Below are positions 15,301-30,300 of a stretch of DNA of 64,000 nucleotides, piece by piece. The position numbers and the translations under genes are program-made. The DNA is from Agapetus fuscipes. Taxonomy: Eukaryota > Arthropoda > Insecta > Trichoptera > Glossosomatidae. Where the stretch lies: positions 7,068,001-7,132,000 of the forward strand of contig OX637344.1 in assembly GCA_951799405.1 (NCBI GenBank), read 5' to 3'. The notes beneath the pieces are model-generated. The model ran no database searches, was not told the origin of the DNA, and was given only the letters and a program-made list of their open reading frames with translations. The stretch's first letter is position 1. Each line of letters starts with the position of its first letter.

Positions 15301-18300
15301 TGCAAGATATTAGTAGTTGTGTTTGGTTTGCATGTGTTAGTTGAATACTAAGTCTATGAAATCGCTATTAATAATAAGAAACTTCAGTAGACACCTAATA
15401 ATGATTTGTATTTGTTCAAGATTAATTGAGTTTTGAATCGCATATTCTGGTGAAATCCAGCAAAGGGGTATGTAACGATTCTCCATGCTTCAAGAATGAT
15501 CTTAATATTCTGTATAAATTAGGACCAGAATTACCTGAAGAGACAGATATAAATTAACCGTGGTACTATTTAAATGTAAAAACTCTGTCGGAACCGAAAG
15601 TGCGGAAATAAATTGTGTCAAATAAATGAACTGCAGTTTTGATTAAATAGAGCCCGCTAAAAACATAACAGTATGAAGGTCACGCCCACAAGCAAACACG
15701 AGTATTTTCTCGCTTGAATATGATGTACTAAGCTGGTACAAAAAACACATCTTATTAAAATATATGTAAACATCCCTTTATTACAAGAAACTCTTGTCTT
15801 TCAACTGACAACCTCCAAAAAATAAAGCATCAATACTTTTTCTCATGCTTATCTTCCCTCCTACACTTTTTTGTGTATTTTGTTTCTTCTGCTTAGAAAA
15901 TAATATTGTATTTTATGTTAAAAAATTCAATTGACGCGTACTTTATTACATTATGTATATAATCCAAAATCGTTTCGAAAGGATGCAAAAATATAACTAT
16001 TTTATTTCATATTTATTATCTTCTCAGATATTTAAATAAATTGAGATAAAGCTTTATTGTAAGTCAACTTCCTCTTATTTATTCTAAAACGGCGCCATAA
16101 ATCTGAGATTAGCTCAGATGGCATCATTATTTGCAAAATATATTTTTAGCAACGACAAAAACACTCTTCGCAAACCGGTATAACACCTTTTAGCTGTGGA
16201 GTGTTTTTTACATAGAAATGTCAAAGAAATGCTGAAGATATTATTTCTCTGATTTTTTCTGACTCATTTAGCATAAGTGTTTATTTGCGCAAGCAGTGCC
16301 TCAAGTTTAAAAAATACGTTACAACTCAATCATAGCGTTTACCAAAAACATCATGAAAACTTAAACAGGGGTACTATTTTATTGACACTTCTAGCAGAGT
16401 TTTAAAGCGGGCGAGAATAGATTTTTTAAGAATACATGTACGTTTTTAAACCTCGGAGAGTCTGTGTCGCACCATTGTTTATTTTTTGTCTAAACTGTGT
16501 ACGCACGCAAATAATAAACTTCGAGTTTTGCTATATGTCTCCTCGAACTTGCTAATTTGCAATGCATCTGTCCCTTTCCTTCACGGCCGAATACTGAATA
16601 CTGAAATGAAATGCCAGCGCCTTCTGGATAAGTTTTATTTTATATGGATTTTTTTTATTTATGTTTTGTACCCGGGGTACCTACCTACAGGTTCTCTCTT
16701 TTTTATGGGAAAACAGATAAACTGCAAAACCGAAACAGATCGAGAAAAAAAACGAAATACTGATCAATACCAGCGCAAGGACGAAGACAAATTATAAGGA
16801 TTAAAATTATTTAAAATATATACATGTATATTGGAAAATCTTCACTCTTTACAAACAATCCTTAATTATTTGGCCGTGGAGAGAAAGTAAATATAACAAT
16901 ATGCATAAAAAAAAGTGATGAACGTCCAAGAGAAGAAAAAAGTTTGCAAGGACATAAAAAAGTGGAGACGTTTCTACGGAGAAACTGACCATCGCTAGCA
17001 GAATGATGGCTGAATACAGTTTCAGTTTTATATTTTTTGGTAATTAGCTTCTTACATCTTTAAAAATAATAACAAACGCATTAATGCGAGACCGTTGACC
17101 GTCGGAACTCGCAAATATGAACGTCTGAAAACTTGCAAAAAAATTCAGGCACGTACAAATAATTAGGAACAATAGATGTTAAAACATTAGCCTCAGAATT
17201 CATCTGCTAGCTTTTTTCATTTGCATAAAAAATAGCCTTGGTCATTCTAATTTACTCATACTCTTTGTTTAATGTGTACAAATTACGAAAAATATTTTGT
17301 TTTCAACGTTTTTTCCTTCTACTTCTTCTTCATCCTCTTCCTATATTCCAAAGATCAATGTACGAGTACTTATCAGCTCCAATTTTCACAAGCAACACCC
17401 AGTTGCTGCAGATCTGGATAAACCTGACCAATCTTTTTGTAAAACATATGAATTTTCCAACCCAGGAAAAAGCATGCTTCTTTTTGTTTACTAGATTTTC
17501 AGATCTTTCGGGACACTTTTTTTGTCCTATTTATGTAGTGACGAAGTTTTTTTACGTAAGTAATAAAATTGTACATTGATACCCGCATAAAAAAAATATT
17601 TTAATATTGAATATGTATGCACATAGATATTCACATTGCGTGCTCAAACTCATTGAAACGATACAAGGATGTACAATAAATATTAGTCACTAACTTTGTT
17701 TTATTAACTTGATATAAAATAACAGGAAAAACTATAATTTTAATTTTTTGTTCCATTTGTTCCTTGACTTATAGGTTGTTATGCGGCTGACCACCCATAC
17801 TGTAAAAAATGGTTCACTTTGCCAATGTCACCCCTGTTTCAGGGAAGGACGGCAAGAGTTGCAAGGCTTATGTTCATTTGAGATTGGGTTTTTATATTGT
17901 AGGTCCACATGCGGCATGTGTTAGCGCGAAATTATAGGTACATATCTGCTTGTGGGAATGCATTTAATATAAATCTTAAATGATATATATCTTTGCAGCT
18001 TAGATTAGATTAGATTAAAATAACTACTTGAATAAAAAAATATGAAGACTTGTGATGACTTCATTTCGATTTGAATTTCGAAAAAAGTAATAGTTACCGC
18101 TTTTGGTGCTATCCGACTCAGTAAGTAATGATATCTAGAAACGTAGAATTGCACGGTAAAAAAACATTAGCAGGTAAATAAAAACGTAGAAATATTACAT
18201 GTAGTCTAATATTGGTTGTGGGGCACTTTCCAAAAGGCCACGACGAGTTGGTACGGAGTGTCACCGATTCTCTCAAAGCCTCCCCCCCTCCCACCTCGCA

Positions 18301-21300
18301 GCCTCTCACCACCCCCTCCCATCCATTATACAGCCTCCAAATCTCTACTGTAAACAATGACGAGACATTCAGCTCTCGAAAAAGCATATAAGTATAATAA
18401 ACATGGCTATGAGTCGCATACAATCAGAGGCAACAATTTTTGAATCTATCTGAAAATGAAGAGATTTTTTTGAAAAAAGAGACATACATATCCGATTGTG
18501 TAAATTCCCTATGATTGTGTAAAAAGAAGAAATGTGTATGAAAAATAAATCACTCACTAAGAGTGCTTTTAAACCTTCCATATATTTTTATTTACGCTGT
18601 CGAAAGGAATCTGCGCAATGTTTTATACTCGGGGTACTGATAGCCATCTGATAGCGCTGATTTTGTGTGATAGTCTCTGTTAATAGTTATCTACGAACTA
18701 ATTATAACAAGACTTCACTCTAATCTAATCTAATCTAAGCTGCAAAGATATATATCATTTAAGATTTATACTAAATGCATTCCCACAAGCAGATATGTAT
18801 AATTTCGCGCTAACACATGCCGCATGTGGACCTACAATATAAAAACCCAATCTCAAATGAACATAAGCCTTGCAACTCTTGCCGTCCTTCCCTGAAACAG
18901 GGATAACAATAATAGGATGATGTATTGGGTGAGCGCTGTTTTTGTGTGAATTACACCTCAAGAGCCCTCTGATGTCCTAAGTCTTAGGTTAAAATATTTC
19001 AAAATAGACATGAAACTCGTACCTACTAGCTTTAGGAACAAATAATAATGTGATGAGTCTACGTATAGCAGTATAAGAAGTAAGATAATTTGCGTGCAAA
19101 TTATTATGTAAATGTTTGCATTTCGTCACTGAAGAAAAAACCGCAACATTTCCGAGAAATTACTTGAAGACATCAATTGAGACACATTATATATCTATGT
19201 ATGTAGAAGCAGATGGATGGCATGAAAATACAGTTTTTATTTTGCGATTTTCTATGAGTCTTGCAGGCTGTTCAGATGAAGATAATTGGTTAGTGGATTT
19301 TTTCAAGTTGGCGTTAGTTTGCACAAGCGATGACATTATATCGCTTGGACAAGCAAAAAAACACTCCATTCTGTCGTTTGTTCACTGTTGTGCAAAACTT
19401 TGGAACTAAAAGATAACGTTTTTAGGATAATCTAAAATTATGGGTATATCATTTTAGCCACTTAAAATAATCTGGAAACTAACTTAAACGAAATATTAAG
19501 AAAAAAAACTGTTAAAACTTTCGTGGCACAATATGAAACAATGCCCATTTTCTTATTTTTCTTGCATCCAATCATTCGATTTTTGATTCACAAAAAACCT
19601 TCATATCACCTCATGGATCCTGAGATGTGGATGTCCAGTTATCTTTTCCGGCTTTTATATGTTTTTCGATGTAAAACGAGACCCATTTTGAGCTTCAAAA
19701 CATTTTTATGGTGAATATTGAAAGAAATACACAAAATTATAAACATAACTCTTTTCTAAGATTCGTTAACAATTTAAATTTGAAAACAAGTAACTTTTTT
19801 GGAGTTATTTGGTCGAATAAAAAAAAACTAGGTACAATTGTCATTTTTGGGACAAAGTAGGTAACATTGGAAAATTATTCCAAATGCATGTGACAATCTT
19901 GAATTTTTTGCGACCTTCGTTGTTTTTTTTTGTCGAATACCAATTAGGTGGTACAACCAAAATTGGATATTCAACAAAAACATTACCTCGTTTATAATGG
20001 AAAAATACGTGACGAAAACAATATTCAACATTAAAAATTGTGCTAAATAAATGTCAGGCGTGTTTGCCGGCTTTTGGCACACACTGTCCTGGTGTGTGAC
20101 GTCACATTCCGTGACATGAATTCTCAAATAGTCACGAATGTCACGACTGCCAGGCATGACACTTCCCAAAGACATATGTGGTCTTGTTTGTATGGTAACT
20201 AAAACAGCGCCTCTAATAAGCGTTTTTACTTGAAAACATTTTTTTAATGCTTAAAATTTCAACATAGTTGTATACTTGGGGTCCTGACTTTAATTTTGCA
20301 TTCAAATAATCAGGGAAAGAAGACTTAACTAATACACTTATCGACAAAAGAAACGTAGGATGGGTCTATAATCTATAATCTAAGCTGCAAGCCCACAGAC
20401 AGACACATGTAGGTTCGCGCCTACACATTCTGCATGTGTGCATACAAATAAGCAAAACCTCACATGAACATAAACCTCGCAACTCCTGCCGCCGTTCCCT
20501 GAACCGGGGTGGCATTGGCAAAAGTGAACCGATTTTTACAGCATGGGTGGTTAGCCCCATAAATTGTCGCTGGTATGGTCGAGCGGATAAAGTGCCATTA
20601 ACACTTGAATTGCGTCATTGAAACAAGCGCAACTTCGAATCCCGCTTGCGCCGTGTCCAATCGACAATAACTTTGACCCTGGTTCGGCAGATGTCATTGG
20701 GTAATTATTAAATAATAATTAATAAAAATACTGAATAATGAATTATTGATGAAAACGATCATAATGTTTGTCCGCTGAAAAATCCATGAACAAACCGGGC
20801 AGAATAAGTTATGCCCGAATGAAATTACAATAAATTACGTCAATAATTAATTGTTAAAAAAAAGACACTGATTCACCTTTCCAAAAGAAACTTGGAAAAA
20901 GAGCTCGACCCACGCCCAAAAATTTAAGGAGCCGTCAGAACTGAAATGTTCGAAAAAATTTCATTCACACTTACTTCGGTATGTATATTTAATTTAATTG
21001 AAATGAAAACAAAACAATCGTGACTCATTACATGTTATTATGGGTTTTCCTAAGAACTCTACTGTGAAATCTGAATACAAAAGATCCTATAATCAAAAAC
21101 AGCGTGGGATGTCTACATTACCAAGCCAAGTATTCATGTGGCTTTGTTGAAAAGCTCATCGTACATCTTTGTCTAAACATCTCAGGTCTAAAACATTTGA
21201 ATGGTTGATTTAAAAGGGCACTAAGTACGAGGTGTGATACACAAAAAAACAGCGCTCACCAAATAAATCATCCTAATATCATTATTATTGTAATGGTCAA

Positions 21301-24300
21301 TCTGAGAAAAATATGAAAACTCAAGATAAAAGGCTAGAACTTGTTATCCATTTATCGTACAAAAATCAAGAAAACATTCATTCATGAATTCCGCACGGCG
21401 CCTTCATCTTTTCCTCGACTCGTTCAGATATTTTGGTGCAAATCGACGTTTTCTGTGCGTGGTATTAAATGTCTCCTTAAAATTTACAAAATGCTACTCA
21501 GGATGGAAATTTATCTTTTTGAAAAACTTAAAACCGTATTTCAGTTATTTACCTTGGCAGGAAACCAACTTCCTTGGTACTTCTTTAAAAAAATGAACTT
21601 AGTGCCTTTCCGAAATAAAACATTCATTTACTGAGCACAAAATATGCCTAATGTTTTCGACAAATAGAGGAAGAGTGATCGCATTTCTGTTAAACATTCA
21701 AATGGTGCTAAAAAATGAAAACAAACTTGATTTTCTGCATTAACAAAGTCATTAACATGTGTTAATTTGTGAAAAAATATCCAAATAACCGAAAAAAAAC
21801 TAAATTGTTTATTATATTTAAATTTATGTCAAATTTTCCATTACGTTCAAACAACTCCAAACACAAAATAATATCATTATTTTAAGCAGAACCTTCTGAA
21901 ACTGCCAACACTGGTCTCTGTTCTCCATTCCAGAGAGATACCTACTGTGTTTCTGCAAGATGGACCAGCTGAACTAAAAGCCCTGTCCCCGTAGCCCGTG
22001 CTGTTACGCCGACGCGGCAGTGTTGCCGCTTCTTTATAGCGCTGGCTTGCGTAGAACAAAGAGTGCGTCGTCTTCCATCTACGTATTTGATGGATTTTGA
22101 AAAGCTCAAACAAGTATATATATATATATATATATCAGGCTTATTTATTTTTTAATTGCACATGATAAGAGAGCGCCGTTTTTGTGTGTGTCACACCTCA
22201 AGGGCCCTCTCCGATCACGGATAAGACTTTTTGAAAAGGTGCGTCTTGAGAGCTCCGCTAAATATGCCCATAGATTTGGAGTTCTTCACAAGTAGGATGG
22301 GGCAACTCCTCTGAGGGTGTTGACAGAAACTGAGACATATATTTTGTACTCAATCATCTTTGGGACAAACAGCCGATGCAGGTGCTTCAACAGAGGAGAG
22401 ACATGGTCAGTTTTTCGACCCCCAAGAGTAATTTGGCTGCAGCATTAAAGACGGACTGCAGTCTAGACTGCTAAAACCTTGGAAGACCCCGAAACACACA
22501 ATTGGAATAGTGCAGCCTCGACACAAAGAAAGACGCAATGAGAACCTTAGCAGCTTTAGATGTCAAACAGTTTTTAACCCATCTAAACTACTAATGAAGG
22601 CACTCCGAAATAGGAGAAACATGGTCAGTTTTTTCTTTAATTCCGAAAGAGTCATCTTATTAAGTAAGCAATAAGGTTTAAGAACCTCTTTGTTACTGCA
22701 ATAACGATACGTAATCGCTAGCCAAGTACAAGGATTGCCTGTTATTCTGCAACTGTCAGGGGTTTTCCATTCGTCTATCGCTTTTTTACATGCAGATAAT
22801 TGCTTCCGTTGCAGCCGAGGCTTCTTTGTAACCTTTTGACATTCTCATATAATTATTTTCTGCCTTGAATGGATGCACACTATATCATTATGTTTCTAAA
22901 ATGTTTTCAACCAAGCCAAACGAGGTATTTTTTAGTATTTTTTTAGGTTACCTAAATAAAAAATAATATTTTTCTTCATTTTTTGTTTAACCCAAAATTT
23001 ATTTATTTTTTGATAAAAAAGACTGCCATAAACATTTTTTAAGGATTGTGAACTCAAGTTTTAAGAAATTTTGCAAGGAATTTTTCAAGGTTTCTTAAAA
23101 GGTATCATGTTTCAAGATTTCATTTACATTCGTCTTTAAATTTTGATTGTTGAGGATTTTTACATGCAATAAAAAAAAACGATACAAAACATCTTATCGA
23201 AGCATTTAAATTTATTTATTGTCTTTTACAGATCGTAGATTTTAAGGCTGGATGATCCTTTATGACTGGTCTTTTTTCAACCCTGAAAATACCATATTAC
23301 AAAAATAAAAATAAATCCGAACCCTACACACACGCATGTCCTAATTGCTTGGTGAACTGCTTCTGCTCCAGCGCCAGCTCCTTGTCCTGCTCCAGCTACA
23401 GACTACAGAGTGTCCTACCTGCTTGGTGAACTGCCTCTGCTCCAGCGCCAGCTCCTTGTCCAGCAGCGCGTCCAGCTCCTGCAGCTGCTGGCAGCCCGCC
23501 CTGGCCTGCACGTAGCTGCACGCCAGCAAGAAGCTGCCCAGCACCACGCTGCTCAGCACCACGGTCACGGCGGCGATGCGCGCGATCTGCACGGCCGAGG
23601 ACTGCTGCCGGCGGTACGCCTGCGCAAACCATAAACATACATACACCATTAGTAGGTACTCAGAAAACTATTGTGGAAGGATGAAAAGACAGAGGAAAGT
23701 GGGAGATGCATCTGCGAAGGTTATGGTTACGAGTGGAGGAATGGCATCTGGATGTAAAAACCATGTATTGTTACAAATGTGTGATTATGTGTCTGTGAGT
23801 TTTTACTTGAGTGGTTGTGTCTGTTCGATAGTGTGAGCATTCGCTCGAATCTTCTAAGTAAGAATATTCTAGCGTATGCCAGAATAACCTTATAAATAGA
23901 GGTTGAGATGCTTTGAAGGCAGACTAGTATCAGAGCCGTCGAGCTGAACAGTTAAAAAGCCACTCTGTAATCGAACCAAATGTGAACGGAATCTTGAAAT
24001 AAATTGTGGAAAATAATTAAACCAAAGTTTTTAAATTGAGCCCGTAAATCGTACTCGTCTCAGTATATACAATTACCTGAAAAAAATAAGGAGATCTAGA
24101 AGCATTTCCCGGTGGTCGGGCCGGTTTTGACCCGGATTTGGTCACAAAATATAGAGGATCGTTGGACAAACCACACCGGATTGTGTGAAAGTTAACATAA
24201 TAAATATTTTGCCAATACCACTTTGGTTTCTGGGCAACTCACCAAGAACTACATGGCTTATATTATTCATTTGATGTCTGGGTCTTATTTAGTAGGTACC

Positions 24301-27300
24301 TAAACATGCAACATGTGCACGCACAAACTTGCACATGTTTGTTGGTAGTCATGCATTCAATATGAATATCTTTGCAATTTACATTATAGATGGCAGACAA
24401 AGTAAGATACGTTTACAAATTGTTCTACAAAATCGTGTCAATATACTTAAGTCTTAGTTTTTCTCTTTATTCTTTTTTTCAATCATTTTGAGTTAATTTG
24501 TGGACTTGACTTTTACAAACAGGCTTGAAACTGTAATCAAAAACATTGTGTAATAAACTATACCTAATATTAACTAAATAATATAATAGCCGTTTTTGAT
24601 TTGCGAAGAAAAAAACTTAAGATGATTCACAGTAATTAACTGAAAAAATTTCAAGGTTAAAAAAATAGGATGGATCTTAATAACATATTTTTAAATGTCT
24701 AGAATAACAAAAACTACAAAAAAAAACCTATTACCTGCGTTGTACAAAGTTAATTTTAAAAATTATAGTCTGAACATACTTTTTCTTTAAATCTATTGGA
24801 CAAGTAACATGGCATCAGAACTACAGAAATTTTCTGTTTCACATGCTAACACATATTACAATCAACTTTTACAGGTTCAAATAGTTGATCTCTTACTACA
24901 ATAAAATCAATCTCACAATCCACAGAGAGCGTTGCATTGTGATATTATCCGATGATTAACGACAACAAATGTCTTCTGCAAGAAATTCATTTTAAAAAGT
25001 GACTGTTCGGCGCATGATGGAGTGCGGACACAATAAAAACTGGTTTTAGAAATTGAATGCAAGAGAAGATAGTACAGTTCCCCAAGTAAAAACTCTGCGT
25101 TTAAACTCTACTATTGCGTTTACCAAAAAAATAATAAAACTAAAACAGCGCCTCTAAAGAACGTTTTAGTTTCAAAATATTTGTGGGTAAACGCTGTGGT
25201 TGAGTTTGAACGAATAGTTTTATAATAGAGTATAACTCCATGAGTACAGTAGTATGTACGTGAAATGCGGAAGGCATTATCTTATTGTGCACCCATAGAG
25301 TAAAAGCTGAAACCTCATTGTGTGCGCATTTTAATTCAGAAGAAAAAAAATCAAACTTGGAATGTGGAAACAAATGGCGGACGCCACCAGTAACAGCTGA
25401 CGATGACAGCTGAATTTAAAACAATCTAGAGCACAATGCTTTCCGCTTTGAATTCAAATAATTGCTTCATTTTAAACATTGTATAAAACGGTAACAATAC
25501 TTGTGTTTATCCTTGTGTTATTCTAAAATAAACGAGTCAGGTTGAAATACTAAAATAAATTGAGTCACAGATAAAACAAAAAAACATAAAGCCGGTGCAG
25601 CAAATTGTTCAAGGATAAAGTAGTCACGACTGTCAAATGATTTAATTATGTTCAAAACTTACAAATTAGCTATGTACCCGTTTGTTTACTAGTATAGCTA
25701 CAATATAGTTCACTTTGGATATCGTATTTTAGCAATGCAAAACCTGTCTCTTGGCTTGCCAGGCGAGCCTTCCTTCCATATGGAAACCATCACGTTTACT
25801 CGAGAGCTTATCTGTAATTCAGATATTGCTTATTCCATCTTCGTGCCTTGGGATTTAAAATAAAATGAAGTCACTTTTTTGTTGTTTACATTACGTGATA
25901 AATTAACAACCATGGCCGTTTTATTTTATTCATTTGGATTTTGGAATATCTACAGTAAAAATAAAACAATGCATCCTGCATGGAGAGATAAAGCATAAAT
26001 TATATAAAATTAATTACAGATACTCACGAAAATACAAATTTTGTAATAACAAAGACCAAATACGTAAAAATGACGTTGTATCATTGTGAAGGGGAGGGTG
26101 GGTGAGGATGTGTAATGGTGTTTTAGAATTGTAAGTATAATAGAGTTTATTGCTGAATTTTAAATGATATTTGTATAGATATTTATTAATTTAAACAGAA
26201 ATATTCTCCCATCATCATCGCTTTAAAGTGATAAAGTGGTGGTGGACTGTTTGGAGGAGATAAACGGACAGACAACGGTGGCTGGAGTTGATCAAAGAGA
26301 CCAAGATCCAGCCAGATTATCGTGGACAGTAACGAAGCAATTTCAGATGCCTAGTTGAGTTCTAGAGACTTTAATTTTGAAAAGAAAAAACCTAATTTTG
26401 GGATAAGCTTCTCTATAGACAATGTGAGTAGATTTTGACGTTTACGGATATACTCTCCTCCATTTACTTGAATCTCTACAAAGCCAGCTCATCTACTGAA
26501 ACGATATCACCTGCATAGCTATTGGTAACGGTCCGCTAGTGGCCTCGTGCAACATTGTATCTACCTGCTTTAAATATTATCTGCAGATAAAATATTTCAA
26601 AATAAATTAAACTATTCACCAATACAACCAAAGTTAAATGCACTCGAGAAATATGTTATACTCGCAACGCGTTCAATCAAGATTTGATGAAAGTTACCAT
26701 CACATATTATGTAAGTCAATGAATATCTTACAATTATACGTTTCGGATTATCTTTATTTGTAAGAAAGTTTAAATTTTACAGGGATAAATTTTTCAAAAA
26801 AAAATAAAAACCGTCAAAAAAAATACTGCGTCTTTATAGACAAATATCTTATATCTTGTTTAAATTGAGATTGAATTTTAGAATTACTTTAAGTACTCGT
26901 ATTAAGTATGATTAGGTTAAGTTAATTTTCTTTAGTTTTTCTAATTTAAATATCGTTTTAAGATTGTAGAGGCATTAACTTTGTAATCGTTCATCATTAA
27001 TGATAAAGAAAAACAGTTTTGTTTTCGAACAAAACTGTTTTTCTTTATCATCGTTTTAAGCATTTATTTCGCTTTTACTATTTTTGATAATATATTTTAT
27101 ACCTTTTATAGTTCCTTCCTTCATATAGATAGTTATACCTTCAGTTTTTTATGGCCGTGTTTATATTTTTATTTAGCATTTACTTAATTGCATGTAGTAT
27201 TTTTATGGCCGAATTATGAGTATTTGATTTTCACTTTTAATGTTCACATGTAGATCTTAAAATGTTTAGGTGCCTACTTTCATAATCTTTATAGTATTTT

Positions 27301-30300
27301 TTATGCTGGCAATTATGACCTTGATTCGTTAAATTGATGTTTACCTACCTACATGTGTATTTTCATTGTTCTTTGAGTCATCACACAAGTCATTGTTTTA
27401 ATGCTTCAGTTAATTCAGTACTTACTAAAACTATCAATATATCTATAATCTATGATCTAAGTCGCAAAGATTTGGTAACATTTAAAATTCATATTAAATG
27501 CATGCCCATAAACAGACACGTGTTAGTTCAAATGCTGTGTGTGTACTTACAAATAAATATCCAAACCTCAAATGAAGATTAACCCTGCAACTTTTGCCAA
27601 CCTTCTTGAATCATGGGTGACATTGGAAAAGTGCACCATTGTTAGAAAAAAAATCCTGAATATCGGGAATCCATTTTCTATTAACTATGGGTGACGTCAC
27701 ATAGCCCAGGGATATTTTGAATATTCGGAGTCCATTGGCTGAATAACAGAAGTTGAGGTTATTTTTCAGTAGTTTTTTTTTGCTGTCTGATCAGCTGATG
27801 CGTGTCCGCCATGCTCCACCGACAGTCTTTCTTTACTAACTTCACATCAGTAGGTACTCCAAGTGTAAACTTAACCATAACTATTTACGAAAAAGGTACG
27901 GAAACTAAAACGCTCACGGTAAATGCTGTTTTGGTTTATTTATATTTTTTTCTAAACGCTATGGTTATGTTTAAATGTACGTTAGTACGAAAAGATACCA
28001 CAAAATAGTAAAACAACAATAATTTACGAAATTTCGTTTCTTTATCGGGAAAATGTTGTACATAGTTGACAGCACTACAATGTTGTTCTTTTTTCAAACG
28101 TAAAAATTTGAAAATCAATAGAATAGCCGATTGAAAAGTAATGGGACTTAAAATTAAAAGTTATAATATAAGACTAATGTACTTTTTTAATGTAGAGCTT
28201 TTTCTCGGTGGGCATACAACAATAGTTATTTATGCCACTGCCAAGTAATGATAATCTTTTTAACACGAGTGCTAGTTTGTGCCATGAGGCGCAGCCGAAT
28301 GGCACAATAGAAAGCACGAGTGTTACAAAGACTAATTACGTGCAGTGGCATACAATACTTTTTCTACGACCATGAGAGAATTAACAAAATAGTGAATAAT
28401 AGTCATTATAATGTACTCGTCCATTTGAAGTAATTAAAACCTTACCTTTGTCAAAACGTGTGATTTATCATTCCCTTCGATTATCTAATCTAACCTAAGT
28501 TGTAAAAATAAATTATATTTAGGTTTCATATTGAATTCATGCCCACAAGCCGACACATATGTATAAGTTCGCGCTTTTACATCCTGCATATAAGCTTAAA
28601 CATTCAAACCCAAAACTCAAATAAACATATGCCCTGCAGTTGTATTGGCAGGTGAACCAAATTTGTACAGCATAGGTGATCAACCTCATACTCACCTATT
28701 AACCAAGTAACTTTTTGAGTTTGTTTATTTTTTGCGGTGAAATTTTTTGTATTGTTTTCCTTTCAAGCCTTTTATTTTCCATTGAAAAATGGAAAGCTTT
28801 ATTTGGAGCAATCCGATAAATAAATTCGATAAATTTTAGCACTATTAACAATTTTTATTTGACTCTACACATAAAATATACTTATTTATTTTCATCTGAA
28901 CAGGGCTGAAAGTCTCATCACCACGGTAATTCCTACCTACCGAATATCACTAATATTGTATGAAGCCTAATCAGCTGATCGCTTGCGGCCATCTTGGATT
29001 GACAGGTCTTCATACCCCCATACAAGGTTGACATTTGAAATTAAAAAATGGTTCCAATTCTGACAATGCGCATGCGCACATGTTCATTTTAACACGGTTA
29101 CCGGTTGCATAATGTAACATTATGCAACGGGTGTAGAAATGTATGGCATTGTGATTGCGTTAGCCGTTTTGTAATTAGTAAATTACCAAATGGGAGTAGA
29201 AAAAATACTTTTTGGCCTTTTCCCTAGCAACCCGGCCATGTAACGTCATAATTTTGAATTGACAGTCACGAAATTAAAAAGTAGAAAAGATCAGTCTTTT
29301 GTCCATAATTGATACAGGACTATACGGACCACCGGTCCGTAGTCCAGGTGGTAACACTTCGGACTTGTAACTGGAAGGTCGTGGGTTCGAATCCCGGCGG
29401 AGCACAAAAAATATACCATTTATATTTTCAAATTTGCTCTTCGCTCGGTTGAAAAATTAATAAACCTTTACCAAAGACCGGTCATCAAAAGGTACATCCA
29501 GCCTTACAACAATTGGGTCTTGCTTGAGAATTGGCGCTTTCTACAGCGACGACCAAGCTCGCAGAGGGCTCTTGAGGTGTGATACACACAAAAACAAGTA
29601 ACCAAGTAACGTACTAATCAAGTAACCCATACTGTAAATTTATTACAACTATGTGTAAAAAATAAATTCCTTGACTTGTAGGTCAACGACGTTACCATGT
29701 TTAAAGCACCGGTTCCCATAGATCACCGAAGTTAAGCAACATTGGGCGCGGATAGTACTTGGATGGGTTACTGCTCAGGTACACCGCGTGTCGTTGGCAT
29801 CTTGCCCCGGTCCGTAGTCCAGTGGCAACAATCCGGACTCGTTAATGGAAGGTTGTGGATTCGAATCCCGGCGGAGCACAAAAAATATACCAGTGTGCTT
29901 TCGAATGTGCTCTTCGCTGAGTCGAAAAATTCATAAACCTTTACCAAAGACCGGTCGCTGAAAGGTCCATCCAACCTTACAACAACTGGGTCTTGCTTGA
30001 GAATTGGCGCTTTCTACAGCGACGACCAAGCTCGCAGAGGGCTCTTGAGGTGTGATACACACAAAAACAGCGCTCACCAAATAAATCAGCCTAATTTTTT
30101 TTTTTTTTAAATTCCCTCAAATACCATTACTTGTCGTCCCTTAGTGCTTGTTTGTCTTATCTCCATCAGAGGTAATTTCACACGAGCAATGTTTGTACCA
30201 ATGTGTCTTATGAAAACAGAAAAAATATTTTAAAACTATTTAAAACATCTCTCACGTTATCATGTTTTACCTGTTTTTCTTAGCTCAGATTGTAAAGAAT

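Noticed and set aside
16486..16797. 103-codon plus-strand open frame
   Set aside because: Composition and residue pattern are those of AT-rich non-coding DNA; no motif, splice or promoter support.
29682..29800. A working 5S rRNA gene
   Set aside because: Several changes from the conserved 5S sequence, no T-run terminator at its end, and direct fusion to a SINE head.
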